64,000 bases of DNA from JASGIT01 sp047601665. Lineage in GTDB: Bacteria > Pseudomonadota > Gammaproteobacteria > Burkholderiales > Burkholderiaceae_C. The notes under the pieces are model-generated. The model did no database searches. It saw only the letters and a list, made by a program, of their open reading frames with translations, and was not told where the DNA came from. Location: contig JASGIT010000001.1 in NCBI GenBank assembly GCA_047601665.1, positions 682,001-746,000 on the forward strand, written 5' to 3'. Shown here in pieces: positions 8,254 through 18,956 of the stretch; positions within the stretch are counted from its first letter, which is position 1, and each line of letters starts with the position of its first letter. Both the position numbers and the translations under genes were made by a program.

Positions 8254-9995
8254 AGCCCCAGGCGCCCCTTGAGGTAGATCGCCACGTAGTCGATGGCCAC
8301 CTTGCTCGCGGCGGTATCGCGGCGGTGCTGGTATTCGAACTGGCCGTCCTTGAGGCCGCGGTCGGAAATCACCACGCGGTGCGGCACGCCGATCAGTTCC
8401 CAGTCGGCGAACATCGCGCCGGGGCGCTCGCCCCGGTCGTCCAGGATGACGTCCACGCCCAGCGCGGCCAGGTCGTCGTGCAGCTTTTCGGCGGCCTCCT
8501 TCACCTCGGCGCTGCGGTCCATGCCGATGGGGCAGATCACCACGGTGAACGGCGCGATCGCGTCGGGCCAGATGATGCCGCGCTCGTCATGGTTCTGCTC
8601 GATGGCGGCGGCGGGCAGGCGCGTCACGCCAATGCCGTAGCAGCCCATCTCGAAGAACGCGGGCTTGCCGTCTTCGCTCAGGAAGGTGGCGTTCATGGCC
8701 TTGGAATACTTGGTGCCCAGGTAGAACACATGGCCCACCTCGATGCCGCGCTCGATGGCCAGCTCCCCCTTGCCGTCGGGCGAGCGGTCGCCCGCCACCA
8801 CGTTGCGCAGGTCGGCCACCAGTTCGGGCTCAGGCAAGTCGCGGCCCCAGTTCACGCCGGTCAGGTGGAAATCGACCGCGTTCGCGCCGCAGATCCAGTC
8901 GGCCATCACGGTCACCTCGCGGTCAACCACTATTTTTACGGGCTTTTGCAGGCCGATTGGCCCCAGATAGCCGGGCTTGCAACCGAAATGGTCTTCGATC
9001 TCGGCCACGGTGGCAAAGCGGAAGCCCTTGTCCAAGCCCGGCACCTTGCCGACCTTGATTTCGTTCATGTCATGGTCGCCGCGCAGCAGCAGCAGCCAGA
9101 TCTGCGCACCCACGATGTCGCCCGCGTCGTTCAGCGTATCGGTGGCCAGCACCAGCGACTTCACGGTGGTGGACAGCGGCACGCCCAGCAGTTCGGCCAC
9201 GTCGGCGCAAGTCGCCTTGCCCGGCGTGGGCGTCTTGGCCAGCGCCGCCGTGGCGGCAGGGCGCGGGCCCGCCGGAGCCAGCGCCTCGGCCTTTTCCATG
9301 TTGGCCGCGTAGTTGCTATTCGGGCAATAGACGATGGCGTCCTCGCCCGTGGCGGCGATCACCTGAAATTCCTCGGAGAGGTCGCCGCCGATGGCGCCGC
9401 TGTCGGCGGCCACGGCGCGGTAGGTCAGGCCGAAGCGGTCGAAGATACGGCGGTAGGCGGCGGCCATGACCTGGTAGCTGGCCTTGGCGGCGGCCTGGTC
9501 GCGGTCGAAGGAATAGGCGTCCTTCATGATGAACTCGCGCCCGCGCATCAGGCCGAAGCGCGGGCGGCGTTCGTCGCGGAACTTGGTCTGGATCTGGTAG
9601 AAATTCTTGGGCAGCTGCTTGTAGCTGCGCAGCTCCTGGCGGGCGATGTCCGTGACCACTTCCTCGCTGGTGGGCTGGATCACGAAATCACGCCCATGCC
9701 GGTCCTGGATGCGCAGCAACTCGGGGCCCATCTTGTCGAAACGGCCCGTTTCCTGCCAGAACTCGGCGGGCTGCACCACGGGCATGGTCACTTCCACGGC
9801 GCCGGCGCGGTTCATTTCCTCGCGCACGATGGCTTCCACCTTGCGGATCACGCGCAGGCCCATGGGCATGTAGTTGTAGATGCCCGCGCCCAGTTTCTTG
9901 ATGAGCCCGGCCCGCATCATGAGTTTGTGGCTCACCACTTCGGCGTCGGCGGGGGCTTCCTTGAGGGTGGAAATGAAGAACTGGGAGGCTTTCAT
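8250..9995 (-). CDS. proS: prolyl-tRNA synthetase (bacterial type)
   Basis: Class II synthetase that charges tRNA-Pro, 581 residues: the full-length bacterial form with the internal YbaK-like editing domain. Class II motifs are visible in the N-terminal third (PTSEEVVTDIARQ; FRDERRPRFGLMRGREF). I chose the ATG at 9995 (MKASQFFISTLKEAPADAE) because it matches the family N-terminus. The frame stays open another 690 bases upstream through the divergent rppH, and that extension is a shadow. Confidence 0.97.
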   Translation of the reverse strand: MKASQFFISTLKEAPADAEVVSHKLMMRAGLIKKLGAGIYNYMPMGLRVIRKVEAIVREEMNRAGAVEVTMPVVQPAEFWQETGRFDKMGPELLRIQDRHGRDFVIQPTSEEVVTDIARQELRSYKQLPKNFYQIQTKFRDERRPRFGLMRGREFIMKDAYSFDRDQAAAKASYQVMAAAYRRIFDRFGLTYRAVAADSGAIGGDLSEEFQVIAATGEDAIVYCPNSNYAANMEKAEALAPAGPRPAATAALAKTPTPGKATCADVAELLGVPLSTTVKSLVLATDTLNDAGDIVGAQIWLLLLRGDHDMNEIKVGKVPGLDKGFRFATVAEIEDHFGCKPGYLGPIGLQKPVKIVVDREVTVMADWICGANAVDFHLTGVNWGRDLPEPELVADLRNVVAGDRSPDGKGELAIERGIEVGHVFYLGTKYSKAMNATFLSEDGKPAFFEMGCYGIGVTRLPAAAIEQNHDERGIIWPDAIAPFTVVICPIGMDRSAEVKEAAEKLHDDLAALGVDVILDDRGERPGAMFADWELIGVPHRVVISDRGLKDGQFEYQHRRDTAASKVAIDYVAIYLKGRLGL

Positions 9996-10022
9996 GGGAG
10001 AGGGGAATTGCGCTGGCTTTCC

Positions 10023-10050
10023 TTGGCAAGTGCAAGGCGCCATGCATAAT
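10023..10050 (+). promoter_or_regulatory. probable sigma-70 promoter of rppH
   Basis: TTGGCA at 10023-10028 and CATAAT at 10045-10050 are spaced by 16 bases, 30 bases before the rppH ATG, in the 84-bp gap between the divergent proS and rppH. Called from consensus similarity only. Confidence 0.5.
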
Positions 10051-10079
10051 GGATGCAGTTTAAAAATTGGGGTTAGATT

Positions 10080-10694
10080 ATGCTTGACCGGGACGGTTTT
10101 CGGCCCAACGTCGGCATCATCCTGCTCAACCAGAGAAACCAGGTGTTCTGGGGCAAGCGCATCCGCACCCACAGCTGGCAGTTCCCTCAGGGCGGCATCG
10201 ACCGGGGCGAAACCCCCGAGCAGGCCATGTTCCGCGAACTGCACGAAGAGGTGGGATTGCAGCCGCACCACGTGCGCGTGGTGGCCCGCACCCGGGATTG
10301 GTTGCGCTACGAGGTGCCTGACCGGTTCATCCGCCGCGACGCGCGCGGCCATTACAGGGGCCAGAAGCAGATCTGGTACCTGCTGCAACTCACGGGGCAC
10401 GACTGGGACTTGAACCTGCGCGCCACCGACCATCCTGAATTCGACGCCTGGCGCTGGAACGATTACTGGGTTCCGCTGGATGTGGTCGTGGAATTCAAGC
10501 GCGGCGTGTACGAAATGGCGCTGACCGAGTTGGCGCGCTTCCTGCCGCGCCATGACCAGCGCAACCGCTACCTGCGCAGCGGGATGCGCGCGCGGGCAGA
10601 GCTTCACCAGCAACATGCGCCGCAAGATACGCTGCCACCAGGCATGGAACTGCCGCCAGGTGCGAGCTTCGATCCAGATCCGCACACAAATTAG
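10080..10694 (+). CDS. rppH: RNA pyrophosphohydrolase
   Basis: Nudix hydrolase that removes pyrophosphate from mRNA 5' ends and so triggers RNase E decay. The Nudix box (GGIDRGETPEQAMFRELHEEVGL) spans about residues 38-60 after the family-typical start RDGFRPNVGIILLN. At 204 residues it is longer than the E. coli enzyme because of a low-complexity C-terminal tail. It is a single gene divergent from proS, with an R2 repeat directly after its stop. Confidence 0.93.
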   Translation: MLDRDGFRPNVGIILLNQRNQVFWGKRIRTHSWQFPQGGIDRGETPEQAMFRELHEEVGLQPHHVRVVARTRDWLRYEVPDRFIRRDARGHYRGQKQIWYLLQLTGHDWDLNLRATDHPEFDAWRWNDYWVPLDVVVEFKRGVYEMALTELARFLPRHDQRNRYLRSGMRARAELHQQHAPQDTLPPGMELPPGASFDPDPHTN

Positions 10695-10784
10695 CCCCCT
10701 GAGTCGCTTCGCGCCGTCCCCCCAGGGGGACGACGGCCTTTGCTGCGGGGCGGCGGCCCTTGCTGGCCGTCCGCTGGCTTCCCA
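10694..10784 (+). repeat. R2 repeat copy 1 (rppH / proB junction)
   Basis: A dispersed repeat of about 100 bp that fills the whole gap between the convergent rppH and proB. It contains CCCCCTGAGTCGCTTCGC, a small G/C hairpin (TCCCCCCAGGGGGACGACGG), then CCTTTGCTGCGGGGCGGC and CCTTGCTGGCC. The same blocks occur, inverted, at 23228-23336 and 39747-39853. Confidence 0.75.
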
Positions 10785-11924
10785 TCAGCGCCCCGTCAAC
10801 ACCAGGTTGTCGCGGTGCACCATCTCCGGTTCCGCCACATAGCCGAGCAGGCGCTCGAATTCGCTGGAGGGCTTGCGGCACAGCAGCCGCGCTTCGGCGC
10901 TGGCGTAGTTGGCGAGGCCGCGCGCAATTTCTTGGCCCTGGGCGTCGCGCACTGCAATCACGTCGCCGCGTGAAAAATCCCCCTCCACCGCCGTCATGCC
11001 GATGGGCAGCAGGCTCTTGCCCTCGCCCTGCAGCTTGGCAGCGGCACCGGCGTCCACCACCACCGCGCCGCGCAGTTGCAGGTGGTCGGCCATCCATTGC
11101 TTGCGCGCCTGGGTCTTGGCGGTCTGCGCGACCAGCAGCGTGCCGATGGATTCGCCCGCCGCCAGCCGCACGAGCACGTCGTGCTCGCGGCCCCAGGCGA
11201 TCACGGTGGAGGCACCCGAGCCCGCCGCGCGCTTGGCCGCGAGGATCTTGGTGATCATGCCGCCCTTGCCGATGCTGGAACCCGCGCCGCCCGCCATGGC
11301 TTCGAGCGCCGAGTCGCCCGCGCGCGCCTCGTGCACGAATTGGGCAGCGGGGTCCTTGCGCGGGTCGGCGGTGTACAGGCCCTTCTGGTCGGTCAGGATG
11401 ACGAGCACGTCCGCTTCGACGAGGTTGGCCACCAGCGCGCCCAGCGTGTCGTTGTCGCCGAACTTGATCTCGTCGTTGACCACCGTGTCGTTTTCGTTGA
11501 TGACCGGCAGCACGCCCAGACCCAGCAGCGTGAGCAGCGTGGAGCGCGCGTTGAGGTAGCGCTCGCGGTCGGCCAGGTCGGCATGGGTGAGCAGCACCTG
11601 CGCGCTGCCCAGGCCCTGCTCACGCAGCTTGGTCTCGTACATCTGCGCCAGGCCCATCTGGCCCACGGCGGCGGCGGCCTGCAGCTCGTGCACTTCGCTC
11701 GGGCGCGTGGTCCAGCCCAGGCGCTTCATGCCCTCGGCGATCGCGCCGCTGGACACCATGACGACCTCGCGCCGCTGCCCGCCTTCGCCCTGCACCAGCG
11801 CCGCCAGTTGCCGGCTCCATTCGGCAATGGCCGTTTCATCGAGCCCCCGGCCCTCGTTGGTGACCAGACTGGAGCCCACCTTCACCACGATGCGACGGGC
11901 ATCGCGCAACACGTTGGAAGCCAT
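10785..11924 (-). CDS. proB: glutamate 5-kinase
   Basis: First enzyme of proline synthesis: it phosphorylates glutamate with ATP and is proline-inhibited in the family. The 379-residue length includes an N-terminal amino-acid kinase domain (VVKVGSSLVTNEG; VINENDTVVNDEIKFGDND) and a C-terminal PUA domain. It lies 66 bp after obgE, with an R1 repeat in the gap. The rplU-rpmA-obgE-proB order is common in betaproteobacteria. Confidence 0.97.
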   Translation of the reverse strand: MASNVLRDARRIVVKVGSSLVTNEGRGLDETAIAEWSRQLAALVQGEGGQRREVVMVSSGAIAEGMKRLGWTTRPSEVHELQAAAAVGQMGLAQMYETKLREQGLGSAQVLLTHADLADRERYLNARSTLLTLLGLGVLPVINENDTVVNDEIKFGDNDTLGALVANLVEADVLVILTDQKGLYTADPRKDPAAQFVHEARAGDSALEAMAGGAGSSIGKGGMITKILAAKRAAGSGASTVIAWGREHDVLVRLAAGESIGTLLVAQTAKTQARKQWMADHLQLRGAVVVDAGAAAKLQGEGKSLLPIGMTAVEGDFSRGDVIAVRDAQGQEIARGLANYASAEARLLCRKPSSEFERLLGYVAEPEMVHRDNLVLTGR

Positions 11925-11938
11925 TTTTGAATGTTTTT

Positions 11939-11975
11939 GGCATCTAGCCCTTACGGAACAAGCGCTAGCAGCTAT
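11939..11975 (+). repeat. R1 repeat copy 2 (obgE / proB junction)
   Basis: 37-bp R1 element in the obgE-proB spacer, ending AGCGCTAGCAGCTAT. It ends 14 bases before the proB start codon when read in the gene direction. Confidence 0.85.
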
Positions 11976-11990
11976 TAAAAGAGGAGTAAT

Positions 11991-13064
11991 TTATTCAGGT
12001 GCATCGCCGGCAAAGCGCGGATCGACTTCTGCCACCCCGCCCTGCTCGGCCTGCTGCACGCCCTGCACGTGCTGGTAGATGGCCTTGATCAGCGGCTCGC
12101 AGCCTTCGCGCGTGAGGGCCGATATTTCGAACACCGGGCCTTTCCACTTGAAGCGCTTGACGAAGTCCTTCACCTTGGCCGCGCGCTCGTCCTGCGCCAC
12201 CATGTCGAGCTTGTTGAGCACCAGCCAGCGCGGCTTGTCGTAGAGCGCGGCGTCGTATTTTTTCAACTCGCCCACGATAGCCTTGGCCTGCGCCACCGGG
12301 TCCACACCTTCGTCGAACGGCGCCAGATCCACGATGTGCAGCAGCAGCCGCGTGCGCTGCAAGTGGCGCAGGAACTGGTGGCCCAGGCCCGCGCCTTCGG
12401 AGGCACCCTCGATCAGCCCCGGGATGTCGGCCACCACGAAACTCTGCTCCGGCCCCACGCGCACCACGCCCAGGTTGGGGTGCAGCGTGGTGAAGGGGTA
12501 GTCGGCAATCTTGGGCCGCGCGTTCGACACCGCCGCGATGAAGGTGGACTTGCCCGCGTTGGGCATTCCCAGCAGCCCCACGTCGGCCAGCACCTTGAGT
12601 TCGAGCTTGAGGTTCTTCTTCTCGCCGGGCCAGCCGGGCGTCTTCTGGCGCGGCGCGCGGTTGATCGCGCTCTTGAAGCGCATGTTGCCGAAGCCGCCGT
12701 CGCCGCCCTTGGCGATGGTGATGCGCTCGCCGGGCGTGAGCAGCTCGTACAGCACCTCGCCCGTCTCGGCGTCGCTGATGATGGTGCCCACGGGCATCTT
12801 GAGCGTGATGTCGTCGCCCGCGGCGCCGAACATGTCGGAGCCCATGCCGTGCTCGCCGCGCTTGGCCTCGTGGCGGCGCGAATAGCGGTAGTCCACCAGC
12901 GTGTTCAGGCTCACGTCGGCCACCGCGTAGACATGGCCGCCGCGCCCGCCGTCGCCGCCATTCGGGCCGCCGAATTCCTTGTATTTCTCGTGCCGGAACG
13001 ACACGCAGCCATTGCCGCCATCCCCGGCGGCAATGTCTATGTAGGCTTCATCGACGAACTTCAT
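11991..13064 (-). CDS. obgE: ribosome-associated GTPase ObgE/CgtA
   Basis: Essential GTPase in 50S maturation and stress control, 357 residues. The glycine-rich Obg fold fills the N-terminal half (GDGGNGCVSFRHEKYKEFGG). It is followed by a G domain with G1 GMPNAGKSTF, G2 in the YPFTTL switch and G3 DIPGLIEGA, and a short acidic tail. I chose the ATG at 13064 (MKFVDEAYIDIAAGDGG) because it matches the family start; a longer frame adds nine unconserved residues. It lies downstream of rplU-rpmA across a hairpin. Confidence 0.97.
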   Translation of the reverse strand: MKFVDEAYIDIAAGDGGNGCVSFRHEKYKEFGGPNGGDGGRGGHVYAVADVSLNTLVDYRYSRRHEAKRGEHGMGSDMFGAAGDDITLKMPVGTIISDAETGEVLYELLTPGERITIAKGGDGGFGNMRFKSAINRAPRQKTPGWPGEKKNLKLELKVLADVGLLGMPNAGKSTFIAAVSNARPKIADYPFTTLHPNLGVVRVGPEQSFVVADIPGLIEGASEGAGLGHQFLRHLQRTRLLLHIVDLAPFDEGVDPVAQAKAIVGELKKYDAALYDKPRWLVLNKLDMVAQDERAAKVKDFVKRFKWKGPVFEISALTREGCEPLIKAIYQHVQGVQQAEQGGVAEVDPRFAGDAPE

Positions 13065-13090
13065 GGTCAGTCCCGAGTGTACAAATGACA

Positions 13091-13112
13091 AAGCCCCGAC
13101 GACGCGGGGCTT
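13091..13112 (-). terminator. hairpin between rpmA and obgE
   Basis: An 8-bp inverted repeat AAGCCCCG/CGGGGCTT with a 6-base loop, 26 bases after the rpmA stop. The T tract on the minus strand is short (TTTG), so it may be a partial terminator that lowers obgE transcription relative to the ribosomal protein genes. Confidence 0.55.
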
Positions 13113-13137
13113 CGCAGTGTGAAGGTAACGAAGCGCC

Positions 13138-13398
13138 TTAGGCGGCGGGCGTCACGTTCACGGTGTGCTTGTTCAGCGCACCCTTGGTGCCGAAGGACAC
13201 GTGGCCGTCCACCAGGGCGAACAGCGTGTGGTCCTTGCCCACGCCGACGTTCGTGCCGGGGTGGAACTGCGTGCCGCGCTGGCGCACGATGATCGAGCCT
13301 GCGCTGATCAGTTCGCCGCCGAAAGCCTTCACGCCGAGCATCTTGGGCTTGGAATCGCGCCCGTTTCGCGTAGAGCCGCCGCCTTTTTTCTGTGCCAT
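13138..13398 (-). CDS. rpmA: 50S ribosomal protein L27
   Basis: Ribosomal protein of 86 residues whose N-terminus reaches the peptidyl transferase centre. The start AQKKGGGSTRNGRDS and the core RQRGTQFHPGTNVG are diagnostic. It lies 12 bp after rplU and forms an operon with it. Confidence 0.98.
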   Translation of the reverse strand: MAQKKGGGSTRNGRDSKPKMLGVKAFGGELISAGSIIVRQRGTQFHPGTNVGVGKDHTLFALVDGHVSFGTKGALNKHTVNVTPAA

Positions 13399-13410
13399 GA
13401 CTTCAGCTCC

Positions 13411-13722
13411 TTAAGCGGCGATCGCGACGATCTGCAGTTCGGTGAACTGCTGGCGATGGCCTTGGCGTTTCTGATAGTGCTTGCGACGGCGCATCTTGAA
13501 AATGCGCACCTTGTCGTGCTTGCCGTGCGCCACGACGGTGGCTTTCACGGTTGCGCCGGACACCAGGGGCGTGCCCACCTTCAGTTCAGCGCCGTTGCCG
13601 ACGGCCAGAACCTGGTCGATCACGATTTCCTGGCCTACGTCCGCAGCAATCTGTTCTACTTTGATTTTCTCGCCGGAAGCAACGCGATACTGCTTGCCGC
13701 CGGTTTTTATGACCGCGTACAT
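13411..13722 (-). CDS. rplU: 50S ribosomal protein L21
   Basis: Ribosomal protein of 103 residues. The start MYAVIKTGGKQYRVASGEK and the basic RRRKHYQKRQGHRQ stretch before the C-terminus are diagnostic. It is the first gene of rplU-rpmA-obgE-proB and is divergent from ispB, as in many proteobacteria. Confidence 0.98.
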   Translation of the reverse strand: MYAVIKTGGKQYRVASGEKIKVEQIAADVGQEIVIDQVLAVGNGAELKVGTPLVSGATVKATVVAHGKHDKVRIFKMRRRKHYQKRQGHRQQFTELQIVAIAA

Positions 13723-13831
13723 GTTGACCTCTGTGTGTGAGTTCCACGGAACGGATTTTCCGCAGAGCCCAAGATTCTAGCACGCCCGCCAAGAGTCGTA
13801 TAGGCGCGACAACCGGCGCAAAGGCGCTTCC

Positions 13832-13837
13832 TATAAT
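13832..13837 (+). promoter_or_regulatory. possible -10 element of ispB
   Basis: A perfect TATAAT lies 25 bases before the proposed TTG start of ispB. No good -35 is visible 16-18 bases upstream, so the call rests on the -10 and on position in the rplU/ispB divergent gap. Confidence 0.35.
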
Positions 13838-13862
13838 CGCGCGCACTTACCCGCCGCCCATC

Positions 13863-14852
13863 TTGACCTCGACCCTCGCCCCCAGCCCCACCGCTTCGCC
13901 CCTCGCGCTCATCGCCGACGACATGCGCGAGGTCGACCGCGTCATCGCCCAGCGGCTTGCCTCCGGCGTTCCGCTGATCGGACAGATCTCGCAATACATC
14001 ATCGCCGCCGGCGGCAAGCGCCTGCGCCCCGCCCTGCTGCTGCTGATGTGCGGCGCGCTGGGCTACCGCGGGCCGCACCACCACGGGCTGGCCGCCGTGG
14101 TGGAGTTCATCCACACCGCCACGCTGCTGCACGACGACGTGGTGGACGAATCCACGCTGCGCCGGGGCCGCCCCACGGCCAACGAGAGCTTCGGCAACGC
14201 GGCCAGCGTGCTGGTGGGCGACTTTCTGTACTCGCGCTCGTTCCAGATGATGGTGGAGGCGGGCTCCATGCGCGTGATGGAAATCCTGTCCGAAGCCACC
14301 AACGTGATCGCCGAGGGCGAGGTCATGCAGCTCATGAACATGCACGACGCCTCGCTCGACGAAGCGGGCTACCTGCGCGTGATCCGCTCCAAGACCGCCA
14401 AGCTGTTCGAGGCCAGCGCGCAACTGGGCGCGGTGCTCGCGGGCAGCCCCGCCGCCGTGGAAGCCGCCTGCGCCACCTACGGCCAGGCGCTGGGCACGGC
14501 CTTCCAGATCATCGACGACGTGCTGGACTACGACGGCAACGCCGCGGAGATGGGCAAGAACATCGGCGACGACCTGCGCGAAGGCAAGGCCACCCTGCCG
14601 CTGATCGCCGCCATGCAGCGCGGCACCAGCGCCCAGGCCGCCGTGGTGCGCGAAGCCATCGAGCAGGGCTCCACCGAATCGCTGACCGAGGTGGTCGCCA
14701 TCGTGCGCGACACCGGCGCGCTCCAGGTCGCCCGCACCGCCGCCCAGGCCGAAGCCCAGCGCGCCATCCAGGCGCTGGAGCAACTGCCGAGCAATTCCTA
14801 CGCCACAAGTTTGCTACAATTAGCGGCTCAGCTGCTTGAGCGCCGCACCTAG
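13863..14852 (+). CDS. ispB: octaprenyl diphosphate synthase
   Basis: Trans-prenyltransferase that makes the ubiquinone side chain from FPP and IPP. Both aspartate-rich motifs are present, LLHDDVVDE and QIIDDVLDYDG, along with the GGKRLRP motif. No ATG fits the N-terminus. The TTG at 13863 gives 329 residues (MTSTLAPSPTASPLALIADD) and leaves a short leader after the TATAAT. A longer frame from 13737 would reach back across that -10 element. Start certainty is moderate, function high. Confidence 0.93.
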   Translation: MTSTLAPSPTASPLALIADDMREVDRVIAQRLASGVPLIGQISQYIIAAGGKRLRPALLLLMCGALGYRGPHHHGLAAVVEFIHTATLLHDDVVDESTLRRGRPTANESFGNAASVLVGDFLYSRSFQMMVEAGSMRVMEILSEATNVIAEGEVMQLMNMHDASLDEAGYLRVIRSKTAKLFEASAQLGAVLAGSPAAVEAACATYGQALGTAFQIIDDVLDYDGNAAEMGKNIGDDLREGKATLPLIAAMQRGTSAQAAVVREAIEQGSTESLTEVVAIVRDTGALQVARTAAQAEAQRAIQALEQLPSNSYATSLLQLAAQLLERRT

Positions 14853-14875
14853 AAAACAGGGTGCGGCAAGCACAT

Positions 14876-14952
14876 CGGGGTGTAGCTTAGCCTGGTAGAG
14901 CGCTACGTTCGGGACGTAGAGGCCGGAGGTTCGAATCCTCTCACCCCGACCA
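14876..14952 (+). tRNA. tRNA-Pro (CGG anticodon)
   Basis: A 77-nt cloverleaf with acceptor CGGGGTG/CACCCCG, anticodon stem CTACG/CGTAG around the loop TTCGGGA (anticodon CGG, reads CCG) and T-loop TTCGAAT. The CCA end is encoded. It lies 23 bp after ispB and is followed by a terminator. Confidence 0.97.
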
Positions 14953-14963
14953 GATTTCTTCAC

Positions 14964-14998
14964 AAGCCAGACCAGCGTCCAAGCGGGTCTGGCTTTTT
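14964..14998 (+). terminator. terminator after tRNA-Pro
   Basis: A 10-bp inverted repeat AAGCCAGACC/GGTCTGGCTT with a 12-base loop, followed by TTTTT, 11 bases after the tRNA. Confidence 0.85.
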
Positions 14999-15128
14999 CA
15001 TTTCCCGCCTCATTTCCCAGCCTGCACCAGGAAAACCACAGCCGGGGCGCTTTCGCCTGCGGAAAGCGCCAGTTCCCGCGCCGGCGATGATAGGATGGTC
15101 CGTTACGTCCTTTCACGATTTTGCGCAC

Positions 15129-16865
<1,737 letters not shown>

Positions 16866-16884
16866 GAAGAGGGAGCGCACCAGC

Positions 16885-18102
16885 ATGGCCACCGCCGCGT
16901 CCAGGAACATCAAGGACTTCGTCTTCGAGTGGGAGGGCAAGGACCGCAACGGCAAGATCGTGCGCGGCGAGGTGCGCGCCGCGGGCGAGAACCAGGTGAA
17001 GGCCACGCTGCGCCGCCAGGGCGTGTTCGCCACCAAGATCAAGAAGCGCAAGATGCGCGCGGGCAAGAAGATCAAGCCCAAGGACATCGCGCTGTTCACG
17101 CGCCAGATGGCCACCATGATGAAGGCCGGCGTGCCGCTGCTGCAGTCCTTCGACATCGTGGGCCGGGGCAACACCAACACCAGCGTGACGCGCCTGCTCA
17201 ACGACATCCGCGCCGACGTGGAAACCGGCACTTCGCTGAGCGCCGCGTTCCGCAAATACCCGATGTACTTCAACAGCCTGTACTGCAACCTGGTCGAGGC
17301 GGGCGAGGCGGCGGGCATTCTGGAGGCGCTGCTCGACCGCCTGGCCACCTACATGGAGAAGACCGAGGCGATCAAGTCCAAGATCAAGTCGGCGCTGATG
17401 TACCCCATCTCGGTGATCATCGTGGCCTTCGTGGTGGTCACGGTGATCATGATCTTCGTGATTCCGGCGTTCAAGGAGGTGTTCACCTCCTTCGGCGCCG
17501 ACCTGCCCGCGCCCACGCTGTTCGTCATGGGCATCAGCGACATCTTCGTGAAATGGTGGTGGCTGATCTTCGGTCTGCTGGGCGGCGGCTTCTACTTCTT
17601 CATGCAGGCCTGGAAGCGCAACGAAAAGGTGCAGGCCTTCATGGACCGGCTCATGCTGCGCCTGCCCATCTTCGGCGACCTGATCAACAAGTCCTGCGTG
17701 GCGCGCTGGACGCGCACGCTCTCCACCATGTTCGCCGCGGGCGTGCCGCTGGTGGAGGCGCTGGACTCGGTGGGCGGCGCGTCGGGCAATTCGGTCTACG
17801 CCAACGCCACCGAGAAGGTGCAGCAGGAAGTGTCCGTGGGCACCAGCCTCACCGTGGCCATGACCAATGCCAACGTGTTCCCGTCCATGGTGCTGCAGAT
17901 GTGCGCGATCGGCGAGGAGTCGGGCTCCATCGACCACATGCTGGGCAAGGCGGCGGATTTCTACGAGGAAGAGGTGGACGACATGGTCGCGGGCCTGTCC
18001 AGCCTCATGGAGCCCATCATCATCGTGATACTGGGCGTGGTCATCGGCGGCATCGTGGTGTCGATGTACCTGCCCATCTTCAAGCTGGGCCAGGTGGTGT
18101 GA
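16885..18102 (+). CDS. pilC: type IV pilus inner-membrane platform protein
   Basis: Polytopic inner-membrane protein of 405 residues in which two T2SF domains repeat. The N-terminal copy contains FTRQMATMMKAGVPLLQSFDI and the C-terminal copy WTRTLSTMFAAGVPLVEAL. Three hydrophobic spans are at about residues 170-200, 220-240 and near the C-terminus. It couples PilB to the pilus. It lies 19 bp after pilB, and its stop overlaps the pilD start by one base (TGATG). Confidence 0.96.
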   Translation: MATAASRNIKDFVFEWEGKDRNGKIVRGEVRAAGENQVKATLRRQGVFATKIKKRKMRAGKKIKPKDIALFTRQMATMMKAGVPLLQSFDIVGRGNTNTSVTRLLNDIRADVETGTSLSAAFRKYPMYFNSLYCNLVEAGEAAGILEALLDRLATYMEKTEAIKSKIKSALMYPISVIIVAFVVVTVIMIFVIPAFKEVFTSFGADLPAPTLFVMGISDIFVKWWWLIFGLLGGGFYFFMQAWKRNEKVQAFMDRLMLRLPIFGDLINKSCVARWTRTLSTMFAAGVPLVEALDSVGGASGNSVYANATEKVQQEVSVGTSLTVAMTNANVFPSMVLQMCAIGEESGSIDHMLGKAADFYEEEVDDMVAGLSSLMEPIIIVILGVVIGGIVVSMYLPIFKLGQVV

Positions 18103-18956
18103 TGGCATTGGACCCCGTGGCCGCCGCGGCGGCGGCAGCCGTTTTCGGGCTGCTCATCGGCAGTTTTCTCAACGTGGTCATCCACCGCCTGCCGCGCATG
18201 ATGGAGCAGCAGTGGGCGGCGGAGTGCGCGCAGTACGCGGGCCAGGAAGCGCCGGCCACCGAGGCTGTCAGCCTCAGCCGGCCGCGCTCGAGCTGCCCCG
18301 CCTGCCAGCACCCCATCCGCTGGTACGAAAACATCCCCGTGCTCAGCTACCTGTTCCTGCGGGGCCGCTGCTCGGCCTGCGGTGCGCGCATCGGCCTGCG
18401 CTACCCGCTGGTGGAACTGTGCACCGGCGCGCTGTTCGGCTGGTGCGCATGGCGCCACGGCCTGACGCCCACGGGCGCGGCCTGGGCCTTGTTCTGCGCA
18501 CTGCTGGTCGCCCTGGCCTGCATCGACTGGGACACCACCCTGCTGCCCGACGACCTGACCCTGCCCCTGCTCTGGGCCGGGCTGATCGCCTCGGCCCTGC
18601 GCTGGATTCAGGTTCCCTTGTTCGACGCCGTGATGGGCGCCACGGCGGGCTACCTGTCGCTCTGGCTGGTGTACTGGGGCTTCAAGCTCGCCACGGGCAA
18701 GGAGGGCATGGGCTATGGCGACTTCAAGCTGTTCGCCGCCTTGGGCGCCTGGTTCGGCTGGCAGGCGCTGGTGCCCGTCATTTTGATGGCGTCGGTGATC
18801 GGCGCCATCGTGGGCATCGCGCTCAAGTTCACGAGCGGGCTGCGCGAAGGCGGCTACGTGCCGTTCGGGCCATTCCTCGCGGGCGCGGGGTTCGTGGCCT
18901 TCCTGTGCGGGCCCGAGGCCGTGATGCACACCCTGCTCGGAGTGCTGGGGCTGTGA
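18102..18956 (+). CDS. pilD: prepilin peptidase / N-methyltransferase
   Basis: Aspartyl membrane protease that cleaves and N-methylates prepilins, 284 residues. The cytosolic zinc-type cysteines (CPACQ ... CSACG) and both catalytic aspartate regions (IDWDTTLLPDDLTLP; GMGYGDFKLFAALGAW) are present, with about eight hydrophobic spans. The start overlaps pilC by one base and the stop overlaps coaE by four. No pilin gene is in the window. Confidence 0.96.
   Translation: MALDPVAAAAAAAVFGLLIGSFLNVVIHRLPRMMEQQWAAECAQYAGQEAPATEAVSLSRPRSSCPACQHPIRWYENIPVLSYLFLRGRCSACGARIGLRYPLVELCTGALFGWCAWRHGLTPTGAAWALFCALLVALACIDWDTTLLPDDLTLPLLWAGLIASALRWIQVPLFDAVMGATAGYLSLWLVYWGFKLATGKEGMGYGDFKLFAALGAWFGWQALVPVILMASVIGAIVGIALKFTSGLREGGYVPFGPFLAGAGFVAFLCGPEAVMHTLLGVLGL

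Noticed and set aside
8930..8962. R1-like sequence inside proS
   Set aside because: An AATCGGCCT start and AAAAATAG end resemble R1, but the middle lacks the arms and the length differs. The residues fit a normal ProS region.
9996..10685. Upstream extension of the proS frame
   Set aside because: It runs antisense through rppH, which has a full Nudix box. The proS N-terminus is well conserved at 9995.
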